A stretch of 64,000 bases of DNA from positions 1,445,293,659 through 1,445,357,658 of the forward strand of contig CM066031.1 of assembly GCA_033557465.1 (NCBI GenBank), read 5' to 3'. This stretch comes from Ichthyophis bannanicus (lineage: Eukaryota; Chordata; Amphibia; Gymnophiona; Ichthyophiidae). Both the position numbers and the translations under genes were made by a program. Numbering within the stretch: position 1 is the first letter of the stretch; the number at the start of each line of letters is the position of its first letter. Under the pieces are notes generated by a model. The model saw nothing but the letters and a program-made list of their open reading frames with translations, made no database searches and was not told the origin of the DNA. This document shows, one piece after another, positions 1 to 10,657 of this stretch.

Positions 1-59
1 AAAAGTGGCATGCTGCATCATTTGGATACACAGCACCCTTTCCAGCTCGGTACAAAGGA

Positions 60-640
60 GGACATTGATTCTAGGTTGGGTTCTGCATTTAAGAGTGGAA
101 ATAGCAGTGATGGGAATGGTATAGGGAAAACAAAATACATTTCACAGAGCCCCTATCCTCTTCCACAATCAGATAGCATTCAGATAGCATGGCAGCAAGC
201 TCGACATGCATCAAAGCAAGCCACCATGGAAGTAATGTGGTAGTGTCACAGGGCTGTAGCAGGCAGCATCGAGGACGGTGACCCAGTGCATTGGAGAAAT
301 GAAAGCTCTGAATGACCATCCTCTCAACAAGGTTGAGAAGGTGGTGTTTAAGAGGCTGCTGCATCTCTTGGCTCCCACTTTCCAAGTGCCCTGCAGGACA
401 ACTTTAAGTAGGCAGGTGATCCCCACTGGAATAATCAGTTGCATCACCAGTTGCAGGCAGAACTGGCAAAAGCAAAAGCTGGTACTAGCATGCATTTCAC
501 TACTGACATCTGGACTAGTCAGAATGCTGCATATGCCTACCTCTTCCTGGCAGCAAACTGTAAGCAGTCAATTGAGGCTGGTATGCTTCAGGGAGGGGGA
601 GAGGGAGAGGGATGCTTCAAGGGGAGGGGTTGATTACAGA
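60..640 (+). pseudogene. hAT (Ac/ZBED-like) transposase relic
   Basis: Two overlapping frames together resemble the N-terminal to central part of an hAT-superfamily transposase. From about 299 one frame reads MKALNDHPLNKVE, then FKRLLHLLAPTFQVP, which matches the usual 'ALDDQPFSVVE...F..L...L.P.Y.IPSR' block. From 439 another frame continues with MHFTTDIWTSQNAAY, matching the 'hFTtDiWTS' block that precedes the catalytic core. The change of frame near 420-440 and a stop near 241 show it is dead. No terminal inverted repeats are visible because the copy runs to the window edge. Family assignment is from motif recognition, not a search. Confidence 0.6.
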
Positions 641-726
641 GTCTAGGTACAGCCAGGGTAGAGGTTTCTGGAGTCGGGCCATTATGGTGAGCTGAAACAA
701 AATATTGATGGAATTGTTCCAGGTCC

Positions 727-1443
727 TTGAAACCCTCTGCTCAGTGTGCAACAGTGGTCAAGAAAGCAAATAGAATGCTAGGAATCATTAGGAGAGAAAT
801 GGAGAATAAAACCAAGGATATTATAATGCCTTTGTATAGCTCCATAGTACAAAACACCTTGAATATTGTGTGCAGTTCTGGTCGCCATATTCAAAAAAGG
901 ATATAGCGGAATTAGAAAAGGTATAGAGAGTTGCGACAAAAATGATAAAGAAGATGGAAGGATACACCTATGTGGCAAGGTTTAAAAATGTTAGGGCTCT
1001 TCCACTTGGATAAGAGATGGCTGAGGGGAGATATGATAGAGGCAATGGGTAAACATGATCGGTTGTTTACTCCTTTAAAACGTAGAAAGACTAGGGAACA
1101 CGCAATGAAACTACAATATAGCACATTTAAAACTAATCAAAGAAAATATTTTTTCACTCTACATGTAATCAAACTCTGGAATTTGTTGCCGGAGGATATA
1201 ATAAAAGCTGTTAGTGTAGCTGGGTTCAAAAGAGCAAGTTTCTGGAGGGAAAGTCCATAAATCATTATGAAAGGGGACTGGGGAAATCCAATGCTGAGCC
1301 CTGGGATAGGTAGCATGGAATTGATCTATTTTCTGGGAACCCGAAAGGTACTTGTGACTTGGACTGGCCAATGTTGGAAACAGGATACTGGGTTTGATGG
1401 ACCTTTGGTCTGACTCAATATGGCATATCTTGTGTTCTTATCT
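727..1443 (+). mobile_element. CR1-A LINE, 3' fragment
   Basis: 5'-truncated copy of the same CR1 family as the full-length element at 12340-17169. It covers the C-terminal end of ORF2 and the 3' UTR. Recognisable pieces include ANRMLGIIRR, a decayed 'EYCVQFWSPYSKKDIAELEKV' stretch, and the tail 'NLLPEDIIKAVSVAGFK'. It ends with the family-specific 3' sequence (GATGGACC..TTGGTCTGAC) and a degenerate TTATGTTC-type octamer near 1443. Frame breaks are frequent. CR1 copies are usually 5'-truncated like this. Confidence 0.85.
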
Positions 1444-3218
1444 TCTTTTAAAAGGTGCCGATCAAGCTCTAGCAAAGAGGTCTAACTAGGGCCGTGTCTG
1501 CATGCAGATCGTAGGCAGAAACAAGATGGCCCTTGAAAGAAAATATTGTATGTTGTCTTAAAATTTAAATCAATCTTTTCCAAATCAATTTGGAGGCAGT
1601 TTTCAAACACCCCCTTACCTCGTGTTAATTTTTGAGGAGATACTAACTGGGCGGCTTCTCTTTCAAAAATATTTCCAACTATATGTGTACAAATTGCCCG
1701 CATACTTTGAAGTTGCTATCACTATGAGCAGACAATGAGGCCTCATTTTAATCCTCTTAAAAGGACCTACATTGTGAAAGCCAATGGATACTTTTATCTG
1801 CTTTGAGGGTGACAATTTTCAACCAGGGCAACCTTCTGGGTAAATACTTATCTATCCACGCATATTCCTTTGACAACTATCCTTTTTATAAATCACTACT
1901 AATAGGAACATATCAAATTTCATGCAAAAGCATTCTTCCTTTAAAAAGTATTCCTTTTATGATCCTCAGCAGCCTTGGTAAGAAGAGGAATGTCTTGCTT
2001 TATAAAGTTATTGTCATTACTGTCTGAACCTTCTAGTGTAGGAAATAAACCTAATATAAAAATAGGCTTTCCTACCAAAAATCAGAACATCTGGTTAACA
2101 TTTAGTATAAAAACACAAAAATTATGTTTTTATCAGGACAGGTAAAAAGAATTCAAACTAAACATAAAGGAAATCAGAAAGCATTTTTCCATGAATTTTG
2201 TTATACCTCAGGTTAGCACAAGGCCAAACTCTGCAACAAACCCTGTCACATGTTTAAAGTAAAGCTAGCTAGGACTTTAAATACTGTTTAGCTGTACAAA
2301 GATATACAGCATATGCATTTTTAAAGTGCCACTTAGACATGGATGCCTTAAAGGCTGCAAAACCTGTGAAGTTCACAATATATGTTGCAAATTCAAACAT
2401 TCAAGCATGAAAGTCTTTTCCTTAAGTTGTTTTCAAGCTTCATTCTTTTTTCTGCAATAACTAAAGCAAAACCACAGTAGCTACAACTATTTGCATCTAA
2501 GGAAGAGATGTTTTGCTTTGGTGATATAGTTAATGAGTCTAAAAATATTCAGTATAATAATTCTGTCAAAGCCCCCACAGTCTCCTCAATGAGCAGAAGC
2601 CTGCAGGATTCCAATGGGGAGCCAAGTAATGAGCTCTCAACATTTGCTCCCACACCGTCCAGGCGAAATATACTTGGGCCTTTATGGTTCCACATCATTA
2701 GCAATATGAAACAAAGACACATGCTTGACTTTAATAAGCAACTAAAGTTGTTGGCTTATCAGGCTCTTACTGCAGATAAACTCTATTTCAGTATGACAAA
2801 ACAGTTACTTGTAAACAAGGGAGGGTTTCTACAAACAGAGTTTGGTATCATTTAATATGGCAAATGATTGAACGGAGATAAAAGAAGGCCCTCAGGAAGT
2901 GAAAAGTTTCCGACACTGATTCGTACAAGCAGGCTGCAGAATAGATCTCGCTCTTGGAGATGATTGTTATGGTAGACTGCAGTGATCAGAGTACAGGCTT
3001 ATGTGGCTAAGTTTTAGTTGATATTCTGGCATGACAAGAAATAAACATGCTTATTTCCCCACTGGGAAAAGTTCAGACATGATTAACTTTGGCGTGACCA
3101 AATAGGTCAGTGATATTACAATAAATTTCCAGCATAATAATTAAGTGGGAAATTTTGTGTGATTTGTTTTCCTTGTTCTTCATGTAGCAATAATGCATTA
3201 GCATAGGTTCATTTAGTC
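1444..3218. other. No recognisable gene; AT-rich unique DNA
   Basis: About 1.8 kb without a transposon domain, inverted termini or splice-bounded coding exon that I can support. A 115-codon open frame at 2508-2855 has no recognisable motif and lies in AT-rich sequence. I treat it as chance. Confidence 0.5.
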
Positions 3219-3405
3219 CAGTATTTCTCAAGCCGGTCCTGGTGTACCCCTTAGCCAGTCTGGTTTTCAAGATACTCACAATGAATATGTATGAAATAGA
3301 TTTGCAGGCACATTGAATGCAAATCTATCTCATACATATTCATTGTGAGTATCCTGAAAACCAGACTGGCTAGAGGATATGCCAGGATTAACTAGAAAAC
3401 CACTA
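3219..3405. repeat. hAT-type MITE (187 bp) with 8-bp target duplication
   Basis: A short foldback element that starts CAGTATTTCTCAAGCCGGTCCTGG-like and ends CCAGGATTAACTAG...CCACTA. The two halves are inverted repeats around about 3310 (GAATATGTATGA..ATA against its complement). It is flanked by the exact 8-bp direct repeat ATTTAGTC at 3211-3218 and 3406-3413, which is the hAT hallmark. There is no coding capacity, so it would have needed an hAT transposase in trans. Confidence 0.82.
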
Positions 3406-3605
3406 ATTTAGTCTTTTGCGTTATACAAAAATTCATAGCTACACTTAAGGATAACCTCAGTAGAAACTTTAATACATGCTGCATGATATTCAGATGAGCT
3501 AATATGTAAACGTCGCAGTGGTCAATCCCTAACAGTATTACTTGTAGAGATTGACCCCAGGGGTAATACCATAAGACTACTGCTAGGGATACTGGAAGCT
3601 TCACT

Positions 3606-4059
3606 AGTTGGGACAGGAGTGGAAGGGGAATGCTCCTGCCTCAATGCCACTGGACACCAAGAATTGGCTCTAGTAAAATCCAGAGGTGCTCCAGAGGGTG
3701 GGGTAGGGTCCTTAATGTGGGAGGGTGCTTGGGAGGACTTTGATATTGCATGGTGTGGTCATAACATGGGGGTGAGAAGTGGGTTTAGGTTGGACAGACT
3801 TGCTCAGTCAGGGGGATAAGGATCGGGGAGGGGGGTTGTGATAGCTGGGGTGTGTGTGATCAGGGGTGGAACTTAAGCTGGTGAAGTGTGATTGGGGGAG
3901 ATGCTTTGGAGGGAGCTGTGGCAAGGGGGTATTGGAGAGTGGGGCCAAAGATTGCAGCAGCTGCAGCTTGGCTCTTTATGCCATTGAGCCCACATTCCTT
4001 GCAGAGCCAGATAGCATGGAAGCACCCACAATACCTGCCAAGGCATGGAATGCAGGCCT
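3606..4059. other. No gene recognised; G-rich stretch
   Basis: G/T-rich sequence with short overlapping open frames on both strands and no recognisable protein motif. It may be the interior of the DNA element whose end is visible at 4060-4217, but I cannot see a matching left terminus. Confidence 0.3.
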
Positions 4060-4217
4060 GCTGCAGTAAGTGTCTGCCCTGAAATGTAAATGCAGGGCAG
4101 AAACTATGCACGTCCCCTGTATTTACCGAACAGGGTTTGCTCTTAACACATCATAACTTCACAGTCAAGGTGCAGTTAGTGTAAACACTTACTACACTTT
4201 AGTAAAAGATCCCCATA
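4060..4217. repeat. End of a non-autonomous DNA element (Harbinger-like terminus)
   Basis: Contains a TCTGCCCTG...CAGGGCAGA hairpin (about 4072-4101) and finishes with ACTTTAGTAAAAGATCCCC. Read on the other strand this is GGGGATCTTTTACTAAAGT. A second copy with the same order of hairpin and CCCC-ending terminus lies at 41312-41467. The GGGG...TTTACTAAA layout resembles Harbinger-like termini in vertebrates, which is an inference. No transposase is present. Confidence 0.45.
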
Positions 4218-4324
4218 ATGTACACACTAAAACTGTTCTTCATGGTTGATGCACTAACTTTTTTAGTATATCTGCTAAAATGTAGTGTTTGCAGTGTGTG
4301 CACACAATTATAATTTTTGCCATC

Positions 4325-4387
4325 AATGTGTTTTATTTATTTATTTATTTAACTGTATTTATATCCCACTTTTCACCGGGTCAAAGC
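4325..4387 (-). mobile_element. L2-type LINE 3' end (antisense)
   Basis: Read on the minus strand it gives CCGCTTTGACCCGGTGAAAA, GGGATATAAATACAG and then an (AAATAAAT)n tail. This is the typical 3' terminus of L2-clade LINEs and the SINEs that borrow it. Only the tail is present, and it could equally be a SINE tail. Confidence 0.6.
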
Positions 4388-4462
4388 GGCGTTATATACA
4401 AGGGCGTTACATACAAGTGTAACGGGCGTTACATACAAGTGTAATGGCGTTACATACAAGTG
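4388..4462. repeat. Short tandem repeat, about 21-bp unit
   Basis: Four consecutive partial or full copies of GGCGTTACATACAAGTGTAA (the first is GTTATATACAAG). It directly follows the L2 tail at 4325-4387 and probably expanded from LINE-end sequence. Confidence 0.8.
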
Positions 4463-5079
4463 TTTTCCCTATCTGAGTGCTACCACACAAAATAGCAAAC
4501 ATGCACTCAAATGAGCATACTCTATCCTATTTTCCTCATGACTCTATCTCCTTACTTGGAAGCCCTTTAAATGAAAGTTTAGCACCTGCTGAAGGAAGGG
4601 GTGGGACAGCAAATGTTAAGGAGAAGGGAGATGTTGAGATGGTTTGTATTATGACTTGTAGTACTTTTGTGTATTACATTTTCTTTATTTGTCTATTTTT
4701 TCAAGACCATGGATGAGAGGGCAAACACATAGATGAGTACATTTTTCTCTCTGTTTTCTGTGTCAGAAAGGGCCCTGAAAGAGCAGAGCGAGAGGTTATG
4801 CTTGATGAGAGAATACAAACTTACTTTGATCTTAAAAGAGGAACCTCAGTCAAACATACACATACCAATAAGAGGTTTCCAAAGAGTAGTCACTTAAACA
4901 CTAGAAGATACTACTTAACTGTTCTCACTCAACTTGATCATGTAAAGCCTTGCTTAAGGGGAACTATTTACAAAACTCAGGAGCACGTAGCATCCATAAC
5001 TTCATAGCATCAGCCTCAACTATCTTCAAGGGATGTCAAAGTTCAAAACAGAAGTGACATCCACTACAAAAAAATCAGG
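4463..5079. other. No gene recognised; possible Penelope 3' flank
   Basis: No domain is visible. Because the Penelope-like reading frame at 5080-6365 runs toward lower coordinates, part of this stretch could be its 3' untranslated region, but I see no terminus. Confidence 0.3.
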
Positions 5080-6365
5080 TAGAACCAATTAGTTTAAACT
5101 ATAATCAGTGGTAGACAAATCACAAGAGGACTGCCCACTCTATCTCCTGATTAAGATCAATCGGTGCAACTGAGTTATGGCAGTAAATCCATTGCTGTTC
5201 TCTCATATTCAGAATGGCATCGCAGTTACCTCCTCTCCAATCCACAGGTATCATATCAATCACTTGCCACTGAAATGAGTATTTTCATGAGTACAAGGCA
5301 AAAAATGAGAAACTAAAGGTGCCATCATAATTCCTGTATTCAATCAACTTAAATGTTCTGTTAAACAAATTTTGGGCAGGTACACATAATTATGTAGATC
5401 GCAAAAGTAAAAAAACAAGATGTCAAATGTCATGCATAATAAGTCTTACAGACACTTGATCCTCCCACGAAGCACCCACATAAAACAGTCGAGCATAATT
5501 TACATTGTCCACATCTCACATGCCCAACAGATTCTGTCAGATCAGGCAGGGGAAGCATCAACCATTCAGAAATATTTCTACCCCTTCAATAGGCAATGCA
5601 AGTGAGAGTGGCCAATTCTTCATGAATTGCAAGCACCCTCCAATGGGTATGAATTGACTTCACCAACTTATCAATGCCATACATATAAGGTCAACCACAA
5701 ATCAGCTGAGATTCCTCCTCACGTTGTAAATATAATAATAAATGTTCCCGACAAGCATATTTTGCTCTTCAAAATGCTTTTCTAATGGAATCCTCCGGAT
5801 AACACCTATGAGCCAGACGACACTGCAGATCTTTAGCTTTTTGCAAAAATTGAGCTTGAAAGGTACAGATTATCTTCAAATGAAGAAACTGTCCAATTGG
5901 AAGATTACATTTCAGAGCAACAGGGTGAGAGCTTTGATAAAGCAATAAAGTATTGCACTCCATTGATTTTCTGAACAATGTGGTCTGCAATTTTCCATCT
6001 TCTTTAAATATAAGTACCTTCAAAAATTCTATATTAGACCCAGAATATTTATTAGCAAACTTCAAGTGATCATCAACCTCAATAAATCAAAAACATGTCC
6101 TCAACATTTGAATAGTATCTAACCCCAAGAAAAAAAATGTTATCATCCAAAAATCTAAACCGTAGCATCACCTTTGAGAAATATTCCAAAGTATAAACAT
6201 ATTGTTCTTCAAAATCAGCCATCACCAACATCACTAATGAAGGGGCAACAGATGAGCCCATGGCTATATCATGGTGTTGAAGGTAATATTCCCCCTCATA
6301 ATAGAAATAATTCCTTGTCAACACTAAAGATCATAATCAGGGCACTGTATTGGAGCCTCTAGCAT
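5080..6365 (-). pseudogene. Penelope-like retroelement (RT and endonuclease region)
   Basis: Penelope-like elements encode a telomerase-related reverse transcriptase fused to a GIY-YIG endonuclease. On the minus strand from 6324 the protein reads NYFYYEGEYYLQHHDIAMGSS, VAPSLVMLVMADFEEQYVY and FLDDNIFF, matching the family's 'Y.Q..G.AMGSPVAP' and 'IDDIF' RT blocks. From about 6065 follow LFRKSMECNTLLLYQSSHP and LPIGQFLHLKIICT, then CYPEDSIRKAF: the 'FRKPTDRNSLLHYSSFHP', 'PYGQFLRLKRNC' and 'GYP...' blocks. Lower down (about 5150-5290) an eroded 'H..HF...H' and 'REQQWIY...GLN' tail is readable. Stops and frame changes occur at about 6070 and repeatedly below 5700. A related fragment in opposite orientation lies at 19913-20100. 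Confidence 0.78.
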
Positions 6366-6404
6366 AATTTGTGGATGTATTTTATAAACCTTGGCTATGA
6401 AAGT

Positions 6405-6490
6405 GATATTTATTTTATTTATGTATTTATTTATTTAACAGGTTTTATATACCGCTTTGTCCTTTAATCAAAGCAGTTATCATTTATTCA
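6405..6490 (-). mobile_element. L2-type LINE 3' end (antisense)
   Basis: Minus-strand reading gives GATTAAAGGACAAAGCGGT, ATATAAAACC and an AAATAAATA tail, as at 4325-4387. Only the terminal ~85 bp can be recognised. Confidence 0.55.
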
Positions 6491-6554
6491 AGATACTTCT
6501 CACTTTCTGAGATTGTTGACAGCAATAACAATTTTGATGGAGTCTGTTTAACTG

Positions 6555-6965
6555 GTTACTATAGATGTTACTAAAGAAAATCCTGGAGAAGGACCACCTA
6601 TTATTCCCAAATATACAAATGGGAATGGAATAGATACCACACCATTCACAGAAGATGATGTGTTAGAACAGCTTGCAAAACTGAAAGTGGACAAGGCCAT
6701 GGGACCGGATGGGATACATACCACGATACTGAAAGAGCTCAGAGAGGTTCTTGCAGGGCCGTTAAAGGATGTTTTTAATAAATCCTTGGAGACAGGAGCA
6801 GTTCCACAGGATTGGAGAAGGGCTGATGTGGTACCTCTTCACAAAAGTGGTAACAGGGAAAAAGTGACAAACTACAGGCCAGTAAGCATTACCTCGGTGG
6901 TGGGAAAAGTAATGGAGGCGCTCCTGAAAGAGCGAATAGTGGACTTTCTCGAAACCAACAGGTTA
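6555..6965 (+). pseudogene. LINE B ORF2, RT N-terminal piece
   Basis: An open frame (Met at 6660, open from about 6560) carries PFTEDDVLEQLAKLKVDKAM, then GPDGIH, 'DWRRADVVPLHKSGN' and NYRPVSITSVVGKVME. These are the fingers and early palm blocks of a CR1-clade reverse transcriptase, and the frame has no stop in this stretch. It is cut after LETNRL by the CR1-A insertion. Confidence 0.85.
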
Positions 6966-7988
6966 TAAGAACATAAGATATGCCATACTGGGTCAGACCA
7001 AGGTCCATCAAGCCCAGTATCCTGTTTCCAACAATGGCCAATCTAGGTCACAAGTACCTAGCAGGTTCCGCAAAGGACACAGGTTCTACAATGCTTGTAT
7101 TGTGACAAGTAGTGGATTTCCCGGGTCCCCTTTAATAATGATTTATGGACCTTTCCTCCAGGAACTCTTCCAAACCTGTATTGAACCCAGCTACACTAAC
7201 AGCTTTTACTACATCCTCCGGTAATATATTCCAGAGTTTGATTATGCGTTGAGTGAAAAAATATTTTCTCTTATTAGTCTTAAATAGGTTACACTGTAGC
7301 TTCATTGCATGTCCTCTAGTCTTTCTATATTATGATGGCATAAACAATCGATTTGCATTTACCCGTTCCACTCCATTCATTAATTTATAGACCTCTATCA
7401 TATCTCCTCTCAGCCGTCTCTTTTCCAGGTGGAAGAACCCTAACCTTTTTTGCCTCTCCTCATAGGGGTATTTTTCCATCCCCTTTACCATTTTGGTGGC
7501 TCTTCTCTGCACCTTTTCTAATAATGCTATATCCTTTTTAAGATACGGTGACCTGAATTGCACACAATATTCAAGGTGCGGTGGCACCATGGAATGATAC
7601 AGAAGCATTATAATATCCTTTGTTTTATTCTCCATTCCTTTCCTTATGATTCCTAGCATTCTATTTGCTTTCCTGGCTGCGGCTGCATACTGGGCGGAGA
7701 GATCCCTGATGACGCCTAAATCTTTTTCCTGGGTGGTGGTACCAAATATGGAATCTTGCATCATGTAGCCATAGTTTGGGTTGTTTTTTCCTAGGTGCAT
7801 AACTTTGCAATTCTTCACATTAAATTTCATCTGCCATTTGAACATCCAGTCTTCCAATTTATGAAGGTCTTCTTAAAATTTTTCACAATCCTCTTGGATT
7901 TGAACAACTTTGAATAATTTTGTGGCATCTGCAAATTTAATTACCTCCCTCGTTATTCCCATTTCCAGGTCATTTATGAATATGTTGT
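6966..7988 (-). mobile_element. CR1-A LINE, 3' fragment inserted into LINE B
   Basis: Starts at the 3' terminus (TTATGTTCTTAT on the minus strand) and extends upstream to the RT domain, cut at AATATG near 7986. A 175-codon open frame at 7330-7857 (minus) covers the RT thumb/C-terminal region: MEDWMFKWQMKFNVKN, GTTTQEKDLGV, ANRMLGIIRKGMEN, LEYCVQF. LINE B resumes in the correct protein order on both sides, so this is an insertion into B. 5'-truncated. Confidence 0.88.
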
Positions 7989-7989
7989 A

Positions 7990-8971
7990 TGATCTGAGGC
8001 AACATGGTTTTACCAAAGGATGATCTTGCCAAACAAATCTGATTGAGTTCTTTGACTGGGTGACCAGAAAACTAAATCAAGGGCATGCGATTGACGCCAT
8101 CTTCCTGGATTTCAGCAAAGTCTTTGATACTATTCCTCACTGGAGGCTTATCAATAAACTTAACAGCTTGTGGATGGAACCCAAGGTGGTGATCAGAAAT
8201 TGGTTGACTGACAGACAACAGAAGGTGATGGTAAATGGAACTCACTTGGATGAAAGGAAGGTGATTAGCAGTGTGCCCCAGGGTTCAGTCCTGGGACTGG
8301 AACTGTTCAATGTATTTGTGAGTGATATTGTTGAAGGACTGAATGAAAATGTATGTCTTTTTGCAGAGGACACAGAAATTTGCAACAGAATGGACTCCCC
8401 TAAGGAAGTGGAGAACATGAGGAAAGATCTACAAAAGCTGGAAGAATGGTCTAATGCTTGGAGTTAAGATTTAATGTGAAGAAGTGCAGTGTCATGCACT
8501 TGGGAAGCAGAAATCCAAGGGAATTGTACATGAAAGGGGGCGAGAGGTTGGTGTGCACGTACCAGGAGAAGGACCTTGCAATGATTGTTTCTGAGGATTT
8601 CAAAGTGGTGAAACAGTGCAACAAAGTGGTGGCAAAAGCCAGAAGGATGCTGGGTTGCATACAGAAAGGAATTACCAGCAGAAGGGAAGATTAATGCCAC
8701 TGCATAAGTCGCTGGTGAGGCCTCACTTGGAATATTGTGTTCATTTTTGGAGGCACTATCTCGCAAAAGATATGAAGAGAATGGAAACTGTTCAGAGGAA
8801 GGTGACCAAAATGATTTGGAACCTGCATCGGAAGACTTATGAGAAGAGACTTGAAGACCTAAATATGTATGCTCTGGAGGAGAGGAGGGACAGGGGAAAT
8901 ATGATTCAGACCTTTAAATACTTAAAGAGTATTAATGAACAAACAAACCTCTTCCAAAGACGGGGAAAGCG
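7990..8971 (+). pseudogene. LINE B ORF2, RT palm to C-terminal region
   Basis: Continues the LINE B protein. LRQHGFTK is followed by a stop, then 8060-8467 reads FLDFSKVFDTIPHWRL, 'SSVPQGSVLG' and 'LFAEDTEIC'. The catalytic palm motif that should read FADD is FAED, so the second aspartate pair is disrupted. Frame shifts near 8462 and 8690 move the remainder (VKKCSVMHLGSRNPRE, 'LEYCVHFWRHYLAKDMKRME', FQRRGK) into other frames. It is inactive by sequence. Confidence 0.85.
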
Positions 8972-9160
8972 TAGTTACTCACCTGTAACAGGTGATCTCC
9001 GGGAACAGCAGGAATTTAGTCTTTACATATGGGTATCGTCGGTACTGACTGAGCCTGCGCGGGAACGCTCCCCAGCGTCCAAAAGGAACGCTTTTGGGAG
9101 CATCCCTCAGCACATGCGCGCTGCCTTCCCGCCTTTCCAACTGTCCCTCTTCAGTTAAGT
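8972..9160. repeat. DIRS-1 left inverted terminal repeat
   Basis: Begins TAGTTACTCACCTGTAACAGG and continues through CAGCAGGAAT, CATATGGGTATCGT and GCGCGGGAACGCTCCCCAGC to CCAACTGTCCCTCTTC. It is complementary to 19330-19509 over roughly 170 bp with scattered mismatches. The outermost ~40 bp (to GATCTCCGGG) extend beyond the right repeat. Confidence 0.85.
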
Positions 9161-9261
9161 TTGTAGCTGAGTGAAAGGATAGAGGGAGAGAGGAAAGAGA
9201 CAAAGAGATGGAGAGACAACTCCTAGGGGAGGTGGGTGGGTTGTGAAGACTAAATTCCTGC

Positions 9262-9325
9262 TGTTCCCGGAGATCACCTGTTACAGGTGAGTAACTATGC
9301 TATCTCCAGGAACAAGCAGGAATGT
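9262..9325. repeat. DIRS-1 internal complementary region (ICR)
   Basis: Reads TTCCTGCTGTTCCCGGAGAT, CACCTGTTACAGGTGAGTAA and then CTATGCTATCTCCAGGAACA followed by AGCAGG. The first half is the complement of the left terminal extension (8972-9020); the second half is the complement of the right end (19484-19509). In DIRS elements the ICR is proposed to template joining of the two cDNA ends. Confidence 0.85.
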
Positions 9326-9490
9326 AGTCTTCACATATGGGGACTCCCTAGCTGAAGATGCCAGGGAGATAGCCCCAGGAAGGTGCCACCCTAGAAAGGT
9401 AGGCATCCTTCCTCCCATGGATCTCTGGCATTCAACCAGGGTTGGTGTGTAGGAGTTGAATTAGGTCTAAAAGAGATTTTGAAGAACAGC

Positions 9491-10657
9491 TTAGCCAAAG
9501 AAGACATCCAGATGGGAGGCTTTATCGAGGCAGTAGTGGGCTGTGAAGGTGTGTACCGAAGCCCAGGTGGCTGCTCAACAAATGTCATCGAAAGACACGG
9601 AGTGGAGATTAGCCATGGAAGTTGCCATGGCTCTCACATTATGAGCTGTGACATGGCCTTGAAGAGGAAGACCCTTACTCTCATAAGCAAAGGATATGCA
9701 TTGGGCAATCCATTTAGATAAAGTTCTTTTGGAGACTGGAAGTCCCAAATGACTAGAGTCAAAAGCTACAAAAAGTTGCGAGGATTTTCTATGTAGCTGT
9801 GTTCTTTGTAGGTAAATGGCTAAGGCTCTTTTACAATTCAAAGTATGAAGGTTTCTTTCTGCATTAGAGGTGTGAGGCCTCGGAAAAAATACAGGAAGAT
9901 AAATTGATTGATTTAAATGAAAAGGCGAAACCACCTTTGGCATAAAGTGTGGATGAGTTCTAAGAACAACCTTATCATGATGAAACCTAGTATAAGGAGG
10001 ATCAGCCACTAAAGCTTGCAGTTCACTAATGCGCTGTGCAGAGGTGATTGCAATTAGGAAGATGACCTTCCAGGTCAAAAACTTAAGAGTTGTAGTGGCT
10101 AAAGGCTCAAAAGGCAGCTTCATGAGCTGCCCGAGAACTAGATTTAGATCCCATGCCACCGGTGGTGGCTTAATGGGAGGTTTGGTTAATAGAAGACCTC
10201 TCATAAATCTGGATATGAGTGGATGAGAGGAAATTGGTTGTCCATTCAGAGGCTTATAAGAAGCTGCAATTGCACTAAGATGGACTCTTACCGAATTGGT
10301 CTTTAGACCAGAATTCGATAAGTGAAGGAGATACTCTAGTATCGATTCCAAAGGTATGACAAGGGGGTTTAATCCCTTCTTGGAGCACCATATAGTAAAA
10401 CGTTTCCACTTGAAGGCATAAGATCTTCTTGTGGAAAGTTTTCTAGAAGCCTGAAGGATATCCTTTACCTGTTGGGACAGGTTGAAATCCTGGAGGTCTA
10501 AGCCTTCAGCAACCAAGCCGTGAGATGCAGGGACTGGGGACTCGGGTGCCATAGTGTCCCGTCCTCCTGGGAAAATAGATCTGGAGCATGCCCTAACTCC
10601 AGAGGTGCAGCTTGAGAGAGATGTAGAAGCAGGGGATACCACGCTTGGCGTGGCCAT
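9491..10657 (-). pseudogene. DIRS-1 tyrosine recombinase (one in-frame stop)
   Basis: Phage-integrase-like recombinase that inserts the circular DNA intermediate. The 360-codon frame has an N-terminal SAM-like core-binding region (about residues 60-160: VKDILQASRKLSTRRSYAF). The catalytic domain has Arg209 in SAQRISELQ and the H-x-x-R motif at 339-342 (HNVRA). A TGA at 9575-9577 interrupts the frame just after DDIC. Reading on gives AATWASVHTFTAHYCLD with the nucleophile Tyr at about 375, and a TAA at 9491-9493. The TGA sits where Arg is usual, consistent with CGA to TGA decay. The start overlaps the end of the RNase H frame (10498), as is common in DIRS. All four catalytic residues remain readable. 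Confidence 0.88.

Noticed and set aside
2508..2855. A 115-codon open frame as a host gene or exon
   Set aside because: No splice borders, domain or compositional sign of coding; the flanks are the same AT-rich sequence.
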